A DNA stretch of 64,000 bases from Stutzerimonas stutzeri (GCF_024448895.1 NZ_JAMOIC010000001.1:124001-188000); one strand, 5' to 3'. Shown: positions 7,656-17,689, counted from the stretch's first letter. Program-made: numbers and translations. Notes: generated by a model from the sequence alone, not told the origin.

Positions 7656-9839
7656 TTATCCAATACCGAGCGCGCGCCTGATAAACGTTAAATCCACGTA
7701 CCCAATCGATTGACTCCAGACGTTCAGTGTATCCCGAAGATACTGGCTTAACTGATCCACATCAGCCTGAGTGGGAAATTCCAGCAAGTCTGCTAGGCGG
7801 TGTAACGTCTGGATGGGAATCCCGATCTCCTCCAGGGCATTGACGCCTGCTGGTAGGTGGAAGCTTTCGAACGCCATTTTGACGTGCGTGTAATCGATCT
7901 TGCTGCGGATACTTCGCTTCGACGCTTGGTGCTTGACGACATCCTCCATCAAGCTGAGTAGCTTGGGTAGCGTGTAACCGAAGGTATTGGTAATGATCTT
8001 CAAATCATTGTTGAGGGCGCCAGAAAGCGTGCGCTTCTCCCCTTCTGTCACCCATTGCCGCGCGTAATCAATCTGGCTTTTCAGGTAATCCGAATAGCTC
8101 GACGCGTTGAGGTAGCCAGCGAGCTTGGCGACCATAACGTCCGTTGGTTTAATTGTGACTCCGTTGCGAGTGAACGTTTGGGGCACCAGCCTGGCGATAA
8201 TCTTTGCGAAGGTCTTGAGGAAATTTGTCGCAGGGGCCCAGTGAAACACCAGCGTGGCGAATTCAGAGTCGTCCATCATCTCGACCATGCTTTGCAGCTC
8301 TTCGAACTGCTCAACGCGGAAGTACGAATGCTTCTTCACTAGGTCAATAGAGACGCGATCGCTCGTGAAGACTTCATCGAAGCGACCCTGAGAAAACTCG
8401 GACAGATGGTCTGGCTGAACGCTCGCTAGGAGATTGATCGGAGTTTCGACGTCTTGAATACCGAGCGGTATCTCCACCTCTTGGTTGAGTTTGTCCTCCG
8501 GAATTTCCTCCAGGCAGAAGATTTTTCCCACAAAGTGAACGCCCATTCGCCCGGCGCGCCCCTTGATATTTCCGTGGGTAAATTTGTCGATACTGCGAGT
8601 GCCATCACGGTTGTCGTAGATCACGACATTCTTCGCGACGGTGTTGACGCCTTCGATGATAGTGGAGGTGCAAAGCAAGAAGCGCAGGTTTCCCGCATTG
8701 AACTGGTCCGCGGTGTATTGCTGAAGCGCCCTCGGCAGCGCACCAAAATGCAACCCAATGCCGTGTTTTAGGGCAATGGTGTAATCCCAATCGGCATCGA
8801 ATTCTTCGCTCACCCAATCGATATGAGGACTTTCAGTCAGCGTGCCATGTCCGAGCCTTATCAACTCGCGTGCCACAAGCCCGGCCACAGTTGGCGACTT
8901 GCAGTAGATGATCGTAGCGCCGACACATGCGCGCGCAATCTCTGCCAGCGCACTGAGTTTCGCTTCATCCTCGTTCGCTTTGATACCAAAGGTCTGGACA
9001 TCGAGTGCGACCGTGTTGAAGTCGGTGGAAATGAAAGTGTGTGGGTAACCAAGTTTTTCTAGACCGCGAATGCTGTTGACGAACGGCCCGGTCAGGTAGA
9101 ACTGCTTGGAGACTTTTAGCAGCTTGCTCAGCGCGATATTGAGCTCAATAACTCGCTCATCCTTGTAATCCACTGTGCCATTTTTTAGCTCTCGGAATGC
9201 CAGCTTGTAAAACTCGTCTATGACGAAGAGGTCGATATCGGCAATGTCGTTTCGCTCGTTCACCCGCTCCTGCGTCAGGACGTAGACCACCTGATCGGAA
9301 TGGCACTCTTGCGAGCTGTGGTGAATGATCTGGTAACGCTCGCCGAACCGCACCTGCAAGCGGCGACGAGTTTCGTCGGCAAGCGCCACGGTCGGAACGA
9401 CCAAGACGAGCCGCTTTAAGTCACCCAGGCCGAGCAACGAGTCCACGATGGCGCTTTTTCCCATGCTTGTAGGCGCGCTGAGCACCACATTCTGACCAGC
9501 CTTAAGCAGATCGAATATGTGGAATTGCATCGAGTGAAAAACGTAACTGTCCGAGAACGGTGTGCGGTACAAATCCAGAACCCTCAGCTCTTCCGGCGTT
9601 AGGTCGGAGAACTCCTTTTTCAGGTACGGGAACAGGCCTGCTTTTCTCACCATATTTTTCAGGAGGATAACGTGGTCAGAGAAGCGATCGCGCGCATCCA
9701 GGGCACGTACGATTAGGTCTCGGCCCAGGTCGTACGACACAGGGTTGGACAGCAACGTATTGATCGCAGACAGATACCTGAACGACGAGAAATCTTCGCT
9801 GTACAGGCTGTACTTCGCCTGGTCATACACCTGCGTCAT
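7656..9839 (-). CDS. DEAD/DEAH-box helicase, HamB-like (Hachiman)
   Basis: A 727-residue superfamily 2 helicase. Motif I is APTSMGKS (residues 122-129), motif Ia VPTVALADETRRR, motif II VIDEFYKL (a DEFY variant of the DEAD box), and motif VI GRAGRMG, as in Ski2-like helicases. An N-terminal extension of about 100 residues and a long C-terminal region flank the motor. The start ATG overlaps the stop of the upstream gene by 4 nt (ATGA), so the two are almost certainly translated together. The Hachiman system is a HamA effector plus a HamB helicase that senses damaged or aberrant DNA; the gene order effector-helicase fits. I infer HamB from the pairing with a DUF1837-like C-terminus upstream, not from a search. 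Confidence 0.72.
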   Translation of the reverse strand: MTQVYDQAKYSLYSEDFSSFRYLSAINTLLSNPVSYDLGRDLIVRALDARDRFSDHVILLKNMVRKAGLFPYLKKEFSDLTPEELRVLDLYRTPFSDSYVFHSMQFHIFDLLKAGQNVVLSAPTSMGKSAIVDSLLGLGDLKRLVLVVPTVALADETRRRLQVRFGERYQIIHHSSQECHSDQVVYVLTQERVNERNDIADIDLFVIDEFYKLAFRELKNGTVDYKDERVIELNIALSKLLKVSKQFYLTGPFVNSIRGLEKLGYPHTFISTDFNTVALDVQTFGIKANEDEAKLSALAEIARACVGATIIYCKSPTVAGLVARELIRLGHGTLTESPHIDWVSEEFDADWDYTIALKHGIGLHFGALPRALQQYTADQFNAGNLRFLLCTSTIIEGVNTVAKNVVIYDNRDGTRSIDKFTHGNIKGRAGRMGVHFVGKIFCLEEIPEDKLNQEVEIPLGIQDVETPINLLASVQPDHLSEFSQGRFDEVFTSDRVSIDLVKKHSYFRVEQFEELQSMVEMMDDSEFATLVFHWAPATNFLKTFAKIIARLVPQTFTRNGVTIKPTDVMVAKLAGYLNASSYSDYLKSQIDYARQWVTEGEKRTLSGALNNDLKIITNTFGYTLPKLLSLMEDVVKHQASKRSIRSKIDYTHVKMAFESFHLPAGVNALEEIGIPIQTLHRLADLLEFPTQADVDQLSQYLRDTLNVWSQSIGYVDLTFIRRALGIG

Positions 9840-11452
9840 ACCACCGCCCTTACTTTGTCCTCGACCAATTTGGTTAGCCGCTCAAGGCTAGGAGCGGGGT
9901 AGAGAAATACGTGGACGCACAGATCCGCGAAGGGAGATTTCTCCGTGAGGTCGGCTGCGAATTGCTCAAATAGCGCTGCCGTTTCCCCCTCTAATTCATC
10001 TTCGTGACCCAGCGTTTCAGGGTCGGTGAGCAGGTGAGAGTCATAGCCCACAAATAGGACGAAAGTGAAGCGATCAAGGTGGGCATCAAAGGGCCGGCTG
10101 CCATCTAGGATTTCGTCGATATCGTGGCGAAGCAGGTAGTCGTCGTCTTTGACGTCGAGGATCTTGCTGCGCGCAGAATCGAAGCAGTCCGAGATATCCT
10201 CGTACAGCCGATCCCGTATCTCCGGCAACCGGACAGCGACGTCAATATCAGTCACCAACTCACTGAAGCCAATCCAAAGTTGATCACCTTCTGGATCGCG
10301 GCGAACGATATGCACGTTTTCAAGGATTTTTTCTGGCCCTGATCTTTCCACGTGCAGCATGCAGGGTATGGGCTGGCTTTCATGGTGCTGGCGGATCGTG
10401 GCGTGCAATAGCACCCGGCCCAAAAACTCCCCGACATCGTGGAGCGATTTGAAGACGGACGTTCGCAGCCGCTCGCGCTTTTCCACGAGCGTCAGCTTGT
10501 GGATATCGGCCATTTCTTTAGGCCGAAGAAAGACCTCATCCAACCATTGGCAGACGTTGTCCACTATGTGTCTGTAGCGGTATCGTTTAAGCGAATACTG
10601 CTGATATAGAACCTGCCCCTTACGCTTAGCGCAGACCGAAGTCATAGGCGCTCCGAATGGCATAAGGATGTGCGGCAAGTCCCGCCTGACGTAGATCTTT
10701 CGGCCTGAGCGAGACTGGTCATCCTCGACGCGCAACTTGAACCAGTCAAAGAGATCAGTCCGTGTGTAGGACTTGTCATCAACACTGTGGATCCGTCGTG
10801 AATGCTCGCCCTTGCGCGTCACGGTATCGAGGATACGGAGCCATATGTCTTCGGCGACGGTTTCGGAACTGAGAATAACGCCGTGCAGATCCTGGGAGGC
10901 CATCCGTATGTTTTTGATCCCCAGAAGTTCCAGTTCGCGCACGGTGTGATAGATCTGCCAGCTTGCAGCGTCGACCCAGTCGGCGACGGTGACGCCTGAC
11001 GGAGTCTGGTAGCCCTCCGTGCGCTTATTGAGGTCGTCGATCAGTTCCTGCCGTCCTGACTTGCCTGCCCTGGCTGTTGAGCTGATCGTCAGGTACTCCA
11101 AGGTTTTGTTCACCTTATCTTCGGTGACGATCGAATACCTTCGGGACAGGCCGAGGCTGGACTTGCACTGCATCGACTTGTGCAATATTGAGCTGCAGGG
11201 GATTGTTTTTTTATCGGCCCCCTTGGAATTCAGGACGATGTCGGAAATATTCCAGCGCGTTTTCTCGGTACTTTTCACCTGCACGAAGTCGACGTGTCCG
11301 TCAGATACGATGTCGATATCGTCCGTGACCTCGCAGCGAACACTGCGGATAGTCTTATCACGAAGCATTCGGGTTACATGGTATGCGGCTACACAGTCTT
11401 GGAATAGGAAACCGTGCTTGGCGGCAACACCGCCCGAATCATTTGATTCCAT
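9836..11452 (-). CDS. Cap4-like (DUF4297) nuclease with HamA-like C-terminus
   Basis: A 538-residue protein from the ATG at 11452; the frame is open to 11617 but that part overlaps the end of brxL and has no domain. The N-terminus matches the DUF4297/Cap4 nuclease: GGVAAKHGFLFQDCVAAYHV, then DDIDIV and HVDFVQVKS (Asp55, Gln58-x-Lys60, the QxK form of the PD-(D/E)XK core). The last 150 residues (RPFDAHLDRFTFVLFVGYDS and VHVFLYPAPSLERL) resemble the end of DUF1837, the HamA domain of Hachiman. I do not see the E-x-K that HamA itself uses, so the Cap4 domain may supply the DNA cutting. The stop overlaps the helicase start by 4 nt. The C-terminal assignment is the weaker part of this call. Confidence 0.65.
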   Translation of the reverse strand: MESNDSGGVAAKHGFLFQDCVAAYHVTRMLRDKTIRSVRCEVTDDIDIVSDGHVDFVQVKSTEKTRWNISDIVLNSKGADKKTIPCSSILHKSMQCKSSLGLSRRYSIVTEDKVNKTLEYLTISSTARAGKSGRQELIDDLNKRTEGYQTPSGVTVADWVDAASWQIYHTVRELELLGIKNIRMASQDLHGVILSSETVAEDIWLRILDTVTRKGEHSRRIHSVDDKSYTRTDLFDWFKLRVEDDQSRSGRKIYVRRDLPHILMPFGAPMTSVCAKRKGQVLYQQYSLKRYRYRHIVDNVCQWLDEVFLRPKEMADIHKLTLVEKRERLRTSVFKSLHDVGEFLGRVLLHATIRQHHESQPIPCMLHVERSGPEKILENVHIVRRDPEGDQLWIGFSELVTDIDVAVRLPEIRDRLYEDISDCFDSARSKILDVKDDDYLLRHDIDEILDGSRPFDAHLDRFTFVLFVGYDSHLLTDPETLGHEDELEGETAALFEQFAADLTEKSPFADLCVHVFLYPAPSLERLTKLVEDKVRAVV

Positions 11453-11606
11453 CTCGACGTCCGTGACAATTTGCCCAGAATCTAGGGGATTCCGACTCCA
11501 TAGTCCATGCAACGGCGGCATTTTGCCACCTGAATGCCGAGAGGCAGAGCACTGGAATGTCCGATTACGGCGGCTCCGGGAACGGATTGCCGTTATTGAG
11601 TTGAAT

Positions 11607-13658
11607 CTACTCAACAATCGCCTTTAAAAACGCGTCCCTAGCATCCTGATAAAACTGAATGTCGATCTTCGTCGCCATATCATCAGACAGATCATAGAGC
11701 TGGCGGCGGCAAGTGACCGGCATCAGCAGCGCACTAGCCCCCTTCTCCACCGCCAATTCGGCGATGCTCACCGGGTTAAGCACCGGCTCGATGGACCCAC
11801 CCAGGTTGATCTCACCCACCACAATCAAGCCGCCCCGAACAGACTTCTTCAGCAGACTGCTGCACATCGCGATAAGCGCGGCCACGCCGAGCTTAGAGCC
11901 GCGCTTGGCGGCGTCGAAAGCTCGCAACTGAACAGTGAATTCATGCGCGCGAGGATCGCGGTCACCAATCAGCTGGGAGGCACGAGCGTAGAGATTTTGC
12001 TCGGCGTAACGCACCGACTCCTTGAAGGCTGGCGGCACTGGATTGTTGAGGATCTTCACTCCAGAACCTGGCCCTTCGTTGACCTCAATCCGGTAAAGCC
12101 CCGCGTTATCATCGATCTCCGCCCCACCCTCGCTGATTGTCCAGATCTGGCCAGGCTCGAGGGGGTCGTCACCAATCTCGTTATCCGCACGCAGCTCAGG
12201 GGTTGCAACGAATTTCTCAACGCCGTCATCACCGATGAAGTAGCTGAAGTGGGTGTTTCGAAACTCAGCAGAGCCGATACGCTTCTGCTGCTCTTTGACC
12301 CGTCGGCGCACCTCAAGAGCGAGCCGCGTTGCCCACTCCAGGTCTTCATCTGCAACCGTCTGAGATGAGTCGGGATAGAGCAGCTTGAGAAGTCCGGACG
12401 CCGTCTTGTTCACCGCATTGGTATCTCGGCCGCTCAAAGCGCCGCCCAGATGGACTCGGTTTTGCAGCGCACTGACCCTACTTTCGTAGCGGAGACGGCT
12501 CAGGCACTCCGAGAAAAAATCACTCACTAGCCCGAAATGATCGGTGGTCAGCTCTCGATTCATCTTGGGCACATCCCAGCCAGGTAGGAAGCAGTGAATC
12601 CGATCCATCCAGGCGGTGTCATCACGCATTTCCTGAGGCAGCGGCCCAAACAGATGCCCCACTCGCTGCTGGTGCTCAACGTCTACATCGAAATTTCCCA
12701 CGAAAACCAGCGAACCATCGGCACGGATACTCTCCTTGCCGCGGCTGAATTCGCCGGACTCCATATACCCTTTCATGATGTTGATGCCTTCCTTCGAGTC
12801 GAAGGAAATGCCACTGATCTCGTCAAAGCAGACCACGTCGTATTGGCACACCAGGCCTCTCTGGCCGCTGGCGTTATTGACGAACATCTTGGCAATGGTG
12901 GCCTTGCCGCCAGAGATCAGATGCGCATAGGGGGAGACCTGCTGAAACAGATGGCTTTTACCCGTACCGCGGGGACCCAGCTCTACCAGGTTGTAGTTCC
13001 GCTCAACGAACGGAACCATACGAAGCAGGAGCGCATCCTTGGCTCGGGCATCTAACCTCTCAGGTTCAAGGCCGATGGACCTCAGCAGAAAGTCCTTCCA
13101 CTCCTCACTGCTGAATGTTTTTCGCGCCTCGCCAAGGGTGTCGAGCACGTCGCGCTTCGAAAGTTGAATGGGCCGCAGATCCTGCACGCCAAAAGGATTA
13201 CCGCGCTCCTCCGCTATCGCGGGATCGTATTCCAACGTGATTTCCGCATAGAAACCACCCGTGAGCAGGCGCTCGTTATCGTCCACTAACTTATCTGCGA
13301 TACGAACGTTTGTGAGCTGCACGCTGGGCAGGCTTGCGAGATAACCGTTGTCTTTCTGGCTAAAGCGCGCACTTACAAGATCAATCAACTTCACCGTGCC
13401 GTTCTTGTATGCACGTGCCTTGAACAGCTCCTCCTCGCCGGCCTTTACGGTCCGGGAGGAAAGCTGACGTTCTACGATTTCGATACCCTCTTCGATCTCA
13501 TCGGGATCGGTGCTGGCGCAGTATCGACCCAACAAAAACTCGACAACATAGGTCGGCACAGGGAATTGCCTGGCAAAGGTTCTGACCAGATCCTTGCGGA
13601 CGATATATCCCTCAAAGGCTGCCGCAGCTTTCGAGTCAAGAGTATCCAATTCGATCAC
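11607..13658 (-). CDS. brxL: BREX Lon-like ATPase BrxL
   Basis: A 683-residue protein and the last gene of the BREX type 1 set. An N-terminal domain precedes an AAA+ core with Walker A GPRGTGKS (residues 228-235) and Walker B VVCFDEISG, and the C-terminus has the Lon-protease fold (GLIVVGEINLGGSIEPV). Where active Lon proteases carry the serine motif GPSAG, this protein reads RGSKLG, so proteolysis is doubtful and a DNA-translocating ring role is more likely. The start is GTG, overlapping the pglZ stop as GTGA, with GGAG seven bases upstream. A small palindrome (TTGAGT/ACTCAA, 11596-11614) spans the stop codon. In known BREX systems BrxL is needed for phage restriction but not for methylation. 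Confidence 0.92.
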   Translation of the reverse strand: MIELDTLDSKAAAAFEGYIVRKDLVRTFARQFPVPTYVVEFLLGRYCASTDPDEIEEGIEIVERQLSSRTVKAGEEELFKARAYKNGTVKLIDLVSARFSQKDNGYLASLPSVQLTNVRIADKLVDDNERLLTGGFYAEITLEYDPAIAEERGNPFGVQDLRPIQLSKRDVLDTLGEARKTFSSEEWKDFLLRSIGLEPERLDARAKDALLLRMVPFVERNYNLVELGPRGTGKSHLFQQVSPYAHLISGGKATIAKMFVNNASGQRGLVCQYDVVCFDEISGISFDSKEGINIMKGYMESGEFSRGKESIRADGSLVFVGNFDVDVEHQQRVGHLFGPLPQEMRDDTAWMDRIHCFLPGWDVPKMNRELTTDHFGLVSDFFSECLSRLRYESRVSALQNRVHLGGALSGRDTNAVNKTASGLLKLLYPDSSQTVADEDLEWATRLALEVRRRVKEQQKRIGSAEFRNTHFSYFIGDDGVEKFVATPELRADNEIGDDPLEPGQIWTISEGGAEIDDNAGLYRIEVNEGPGSGVKILNNPVPPAFKESVRYAEQNLYARASQLIGDRDPRAHEFTVQLRAFDAAKRGSKLGVAALIAMCSSLLKKSVRGGLIVVGEINLGGSIEPVLNPVSIAELAVEKGASALLMPVTCRRQLYDLSDDMATKIDIQFYQDARDAFLKAIVE

Positions 13659-15976
13659 GCTTCATCTCCAACCAAGGTCGCCTGCTTAGCGAGCACGTTC
13701 CCAGCGCTGTCCAGCACTACTACCACAACTGCATCTCCCTCCCGATCATCGTCCTCCACCGGCAGGCTGCACTTGCCCCCCTTGAGGTTTTTAGTGCGCA
13801 CAAGCGAGGTTGTCGGATCTGCAGGGCTGCTGCGCAGATCGACAACCAGATCGGTAGAACTGCTTTGCACCTCAACACGACAGGTCAAGCCCAACCACTG
13901 CACCTTTGTGATAGCCGCAGCACTTAGCTTCATCGACGGCGCAGATGTACTGAGCACTTCGATGATCGGCGTCAAACACTCCTGCAGGCTCAAGCCGCCG
14001 TGATCATAGTGACGCCCAGCAAGGAAGGCACTGGCTCCAGGTGCAACGGCAATGGTTTGCTCCGGATTCCAGTGCCAATTGACGGTTGGCAGATTGGTTT
14101 GAACGGTGCCTTTGATTTCAGCACAGCGAGCCCAGCGCACCTCTGCAAGGTGCTTGGGTAGATCAACTTTAGCCATTGGCTGTGGCGTCAAAAGCCAACC
14201 GTGATCCGTGACGATACGGATTTTTCGCCAGCCGGCCTGCAGTAGCTCCTCAATGCGCAGGTATACGTCCTGCAGCAGAGCATCAATCCGGCCTGCCAGA
14301 CGCAGATTGTCTGTGTGGCCTGCTTCATCGATATTGCCGGTCTGCACCCAGGCCAATCCTTGAGGATCACCATTCTCCTCAGCCCCCAGGACCTGCCAAC
14401 CGCCCTCCTCCATTAACTTTCGGAAGTAATAAGCGCTCAGCGGCTTGTCTTCACTCTTCAAGCTAGGCTGGAAGTCGGTATCGGTTTGGCGTCCCGTTAC
14501 CTGCTGATGAATCGGCATGACGGCAGCTTTGGCCGTGGCCGTCACGGAAGGCAGCGCTGCCCAGTTTGATTGCTGTCGAACCTTTCCCAAGCTTTGCAGG
14601 CGACCGACCAAACGCTGCGCCACGTCATAGCGCAGCCCATCGACAAAGAAAACGACTTCACTGGAGGTTTGATAGGTGGCAACAGCTTCATTCACGCCGT
14701 CGCTCCCCGGATAGCCTTTCGCTCTCACCAGCTGCTGGAAGTTTAGCGCCGTCTCGTGCAGCCAGGGCGTATACAGGCTGTTGAGGATATCCCTCACCAA
14801 CAATTGCATTGACGGTTCTCGGGCCATCGCCAGGGCCCGGAGTTGAGCATCGTCAACGACCCAGTAATGGCTCCGATAATGCTCGGCCATTTCCTCGGGA
14901 GAGGTACCGGAAAGACCACTATCTCCAACTGTTTTAGCAATCAGTACCAGCGGTTCGAGCAACTGGGCGATAGGAGCCGAACCCATTTCCGCCCACACCC
15001 ATGACCGACGAACGCCATGGTGGACATCAAGATCAATCAGCCCCTTACGCAGCTCGTTGCTACCGCAAGTGGAAAGCGAACGCAGCTGCGCCAACAGATC
15101 GTTTTCCTGCTGCTGGTTATAGCTCGGATAGGTCGAAACATCCGCTGCCAAATCTGGCTGACACCGCATCAAGACACTAGGCAGCCTTGAAAAAGCAGCG
15201 GTGTTCTCAATGAACCGTTCCCAGACACGCACCCATGGCCCCAACCGGGCGCAGAGATTCTCTGCCGCGACTAGATCGCCATCTTTTTCTGGGTTGACCA
15301 AAAATTCGCTATGGCAGATGCCGACAAAGGCATCCCAACGGGGCCCTGCCCAACTGGCCTGCACACCCTTGCTGTCGCTGAGCCACATCAGCACATCTCG
15401 TACGCTGTCAGTACTGAGAAGCTGGTTGAAGTCACTGGCCTCCAGTCGTCGCCCATGGAGTTGTGAAACATCAGTATCGAGCAATGGCTCAAGCGCACGC
15501 AGCATTGCTGTCTGGGTTTTGGCGTCCTGAGCAACATCCAGCACCAAGCCACCAGCGCGAGAAATCAAATACGCATTGACGGTCCAGTCCTTGGCGTTCA
15601 CCTGGCTCCACAGCACGCCGCGATACTGCAACTCGGCCAAGGGCTGCAGCTCCACAGGGCATGCAGTGATCGCCCGCAAATCCTGCCGGCTTACCCCTGG
15701 TAAATAGATGATCGGGGTCTGGGCAACCGGGAGGGAAATCTCAGGCAACGCATCTGCGATTACACACTTGAGCCATATGGCCGGGCCTTGCCGGTGATCG
15801 GGCTTGTACCTCCCGAGCGAAAAAAGCTCTGGAAGCGCACTTTGGAGTCGACCAAGTACAGGCAACCACTCTCGATCCTTGTCAGGCCAAAGGATCGCTG
15901 TCGGTGCAACCTGGGAACTGGCGTTGTACTGCGCTGCAGCACGAAGGCTCGCAGCCAAAGCCTCAAGTACGGTCAT
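13655..15976 (-). CDS. pglZ: BREX phosphatase-fold protein PglZ (type B)
   Basis: A 773-residue protein from ATG 15976; the frame extends to a TTG at 15994 and a GTG at 15988 with no better ribosome site. The N-terminal half (ILWPDKDREW near residue 30) is typical of PglZ of type 1 BREX. The alkaline-phosphatase-superfamily core lies in the second half: VVFFVDGLRYDVAQRL (metal Asp and following Arg) and RIVTDHGWLLTP (metal Asp-His). PglZ is the hallmark BREX protein; it works with PglX in modification and is required for defence. It sits between the BrxU-like gene (about 40 bases) and brxL (4-nt overlap), the usual order. Confidence 0.9.
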   Translation of the reverse strand: MTVLEALAASLRAAAQYNASSQVAPTAILWPDKDREWLPVLGRLQSALPELFSLGRYKPDHRQGPAIWLKCVIADALPEISLPVAQTPIIYLPGVSRQDLRAITACPVELQPLAELQYRGVLWSQVNAKDWTVNAYLISRAGGLVLDVAQDAKTQTAMLRALEPLLDTDVSQLHGRRLEASDFNQLLSTDSVRDVLMWLSDSKGVQASWAGPRWDAFVGICHSEFLVNPEKDGDLVAAENLCARLGPWVRVWERFIENTAAFSRLPSVLMRCQPDLAADVSTYPSYNQQQENDLLAQLRSLSTCGSNELRKGLIDLDVHHGVRRSWVWAEMGSAPIAQLLEPLVLIAKTVGDSGLSGTSPEEMAEHYRSHYWVVDDAQLRALAMAREPSMQLLVRDILNSLYTPWLHETALNFQQLVRAKGYPGSDGVNEAVATYQTSSEVVFFVDGLRYDVAQRLVGRLQSLGKVRQQSNWAALPSVTATAKAAVMPIHQQVTGRQTDTDFQPSLKSEDKPLSAYYFRKLMEEGGWQVLGAEENGDPQGLAWVQTGNIDEAGHTDNLRLAGRIDALLQDVYLRIEELLQAGWRKIRIVTDHGWLLTPQPMAKVDLPKHLAEVRWARCAEIKGTVQTNLPTVNWHWNPEQTIAVAPGASAFLAGRHYDHGGLSLQECLTPIIEVLSTSAPSMKLSAAAITKVQWLGLTCRVEVQSSSTDLVVDLRSSPADPTTSLVRTKNLKGGKCSLPVEDDDREGDAVVVVVLDSAGNVLAKQATLVGDEA

Positions 15977-16015
15977 CAATTTGCTCACAATCAAAAACAG
16001 AAAGTGCCTGAATCG

Positions 16016-17689
16016 CTACGCCAAACGCCAGCTGGCAGAAAGCGCTTTCAAAAGATCCTTCTGGCGAGCTTCAACCTGCGCAGGTGTCCACTCATGCTGG
16101 TGCAACACTTGGCTCGTCAAAGCATACGGCGTTACGCCACTGCTACCGGCAAAATACGCGGACTTTTTCTTGGCAAAGTCATAGTTCAAGGCCTTGGAAT
16201 TTCGGGCACGCGTCAGAGGCACCAGGTTCGCCAAGCGATGCAACCATGTCATCCGCATAACGGCGTCTGGCCAAGTGGTTGCCCACTCGCTAGAAGGATC
16301 AACAGTTTGAGGCAGGATGTGCTCAATTGTCAGGACATTCGGCGTGTAGTTCGCCGCCATCGCGGAGACAAATGAGTCCAGGCGCAGGATCAAATAGTTG
16401 CGACGCCGGGCGGTCATCTCATAGACGTTCCCATCCAGAGCTCGCAACATCTCAGCGCACTCACCTGGCGTTAGCTCGACTCGGTCAACGTAAACCCCTT
16501 TCAGAATGTCCTCGATGACCAGGGCATAACGCTCGATACGCTGGTTCACATTCTTGGCGGTCAGGTGCAGGAAGGCTGCTAGGCGTTCAAGCCGAGAAAT
16601 GAAGTCCAACACAGCCGCGGCATCGTTGCCTTGTCGGGCTAGGAAGGCAATCGCCACGGGTAACCAGTCTGAGTTGTCAATTCTGTTCAGCCACGTGAAC
16701 AGCTCGTTAATTTTTTCTGCCGATGAAGTCGAGACGTACTGGCACTGTTTGGCGATCAAATAGGCCTCTGCGTAGGGCGCAACCACCTCATCGACCAAAG
16801 CCTCAGAGGACGTCACCTGACTCAGCACGTGATCCTTGAACTCCTCAAGCAGCATGCGCCGAGCCTTAAAGCGAGCATAGATCATCCGAATATGACCAAA
16901 AAGCTCGTTAAAGCCATCGCGGCCGGTCGCAACCTCAAGGTCTTCCCAGCGGTCGTTGAAAGCTTCACGCTTGTCTTCCGGAAGCTTGCCGATAACTTCC
17001 GCTTTAATGATATCTGTCGGTAGAAGATCCAAGCCTCGGTTGTTCAAAACAGAGAAGACCCTGAAGGCCGACTGTTGACTTGGGGTGGTGACAGTAACCA
17101 GAAAGCAGCGCATCAACAGAAATGAGCCGAAGTCGACCAAAACGGCCTCATCACCTCGAAATTTTTCCTGAATCCGCTCGATCAACAGGCGAGCATTACC
17201 CTGAATGTTTCGCTGCGACTCATTCGCAAGTTGCGCAGGATCAATCTGCACCAGATCAGCAAATCGCAACCCCTGAACATACTGAGCGAAAAATTCTCGA
17301 TCTTTTTCTCTCAAGGCTAAACGCGGTTTTGGATTCAGCTTCAACGCCACGTTACCCGGTTCACGAATAAAGCTATAAAAGGATGTATGGTTGTCCCCAG
17401 ACAAAAGGGACGTCAGACTTGAGAGCAAAATCGTTAGGGTTGTTAAACGCTGCTGCCCATCAATAACCTCAGCTGCGGGCTTACCCTCATCCTTAATAAG
17501 AACAATCGATCCTAGAAAGTAGCTGTCCTCGACCTCATTCCTAAAAAAATCATAGAGATCATCAAATAGCTCACCCGCCTGATCTTTTGTCCAAGCATAA
17601 GGGCGCTGATAAGGTGGGATGACATAATCGAATTCAGAGCTAAATATTTTTGACAGCGGATACTCGGCACCACTAATTTTTTTGCTCAT
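16016..17689 (-). CDS. DUF262/DUF1524 protein, BrxU/GmrSD-like type IV restriction enzyme
   Basis: A 557-residue protein from the ATG at 17689, preceded by GGAG at good spacing. The N-terminal DUF262 domain shows PPYQRPYAWT and EVIDGQQRLTTLTILL (about residues 25-95), the nucleotide-binding ParB/Srx-like signature of GmrS. The C-terminal DUF1524 domain holds TIEHILPQ, the His-Me finger (HNH) nuclease motif of GmrD, near residue 450. Single-chain GmrSD enzymes cut phage DNA with modified cytosines. BrxU, encoded between pglX and pglZ in an enterobacterial BREX locus, is of this family; the same placement here suggests the same complementary job against modified phages that BREX misses. Confidence 0.85.
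   Translation of the reverse strand: MSKKISGAEYPLSKIFSSEFDYVIPPYQRPYAWTKDQAGELFDDLYDFFRNEVEDSYFLGSIVLIKDEGKPAAEVIDGQQRLTTLTILLSSLTSLLSGDNHTSFYSFIREPGNVALKLNPKPRLALREKDREFFAQYVQGLRFADLVQIDPAQLANESQRNIQGNARLLIERIQEKFRGDEAVLVDFGSFLLMRCFLVTVTTPSQQSAFRVFSVLNNRGLDLLPTDIIKAEVIGKLPEDKREAFNDRWEDLEVATGRDGFNELFGHIRMIYARFKARRMLLEEFKDHVLSQVTSSEALVDEVVAPYAEAYLIAKQCQYVSTSSAEKINELFTWLNRIDNSDWLPVAIAFLARQGNDAAAVLDFISRLERLAAFLHLTAKNVNQRIERYALVIEDILKGVYVDRVELTPGECAEMLRALDGNVYEMTARRRNYLILRLDSFVSAMAANYTPNVLTIEHILPQTVDPSSEWATTWPDAVMRMTWLHRLANLVPLTRARNSKALNYDFAKKKSAYFAGSSGVTPYALTSQVLHQHEWTPAQVEARQKDLLKALSASWRLA

Noticed and set aside
11453-11617. Longer start for the Cap4-like protein overlapping brxL
   Set aside because: The extra 55 residues match nothing and overlap the brxL stop; the family domain starts right after the ATG at 11452.
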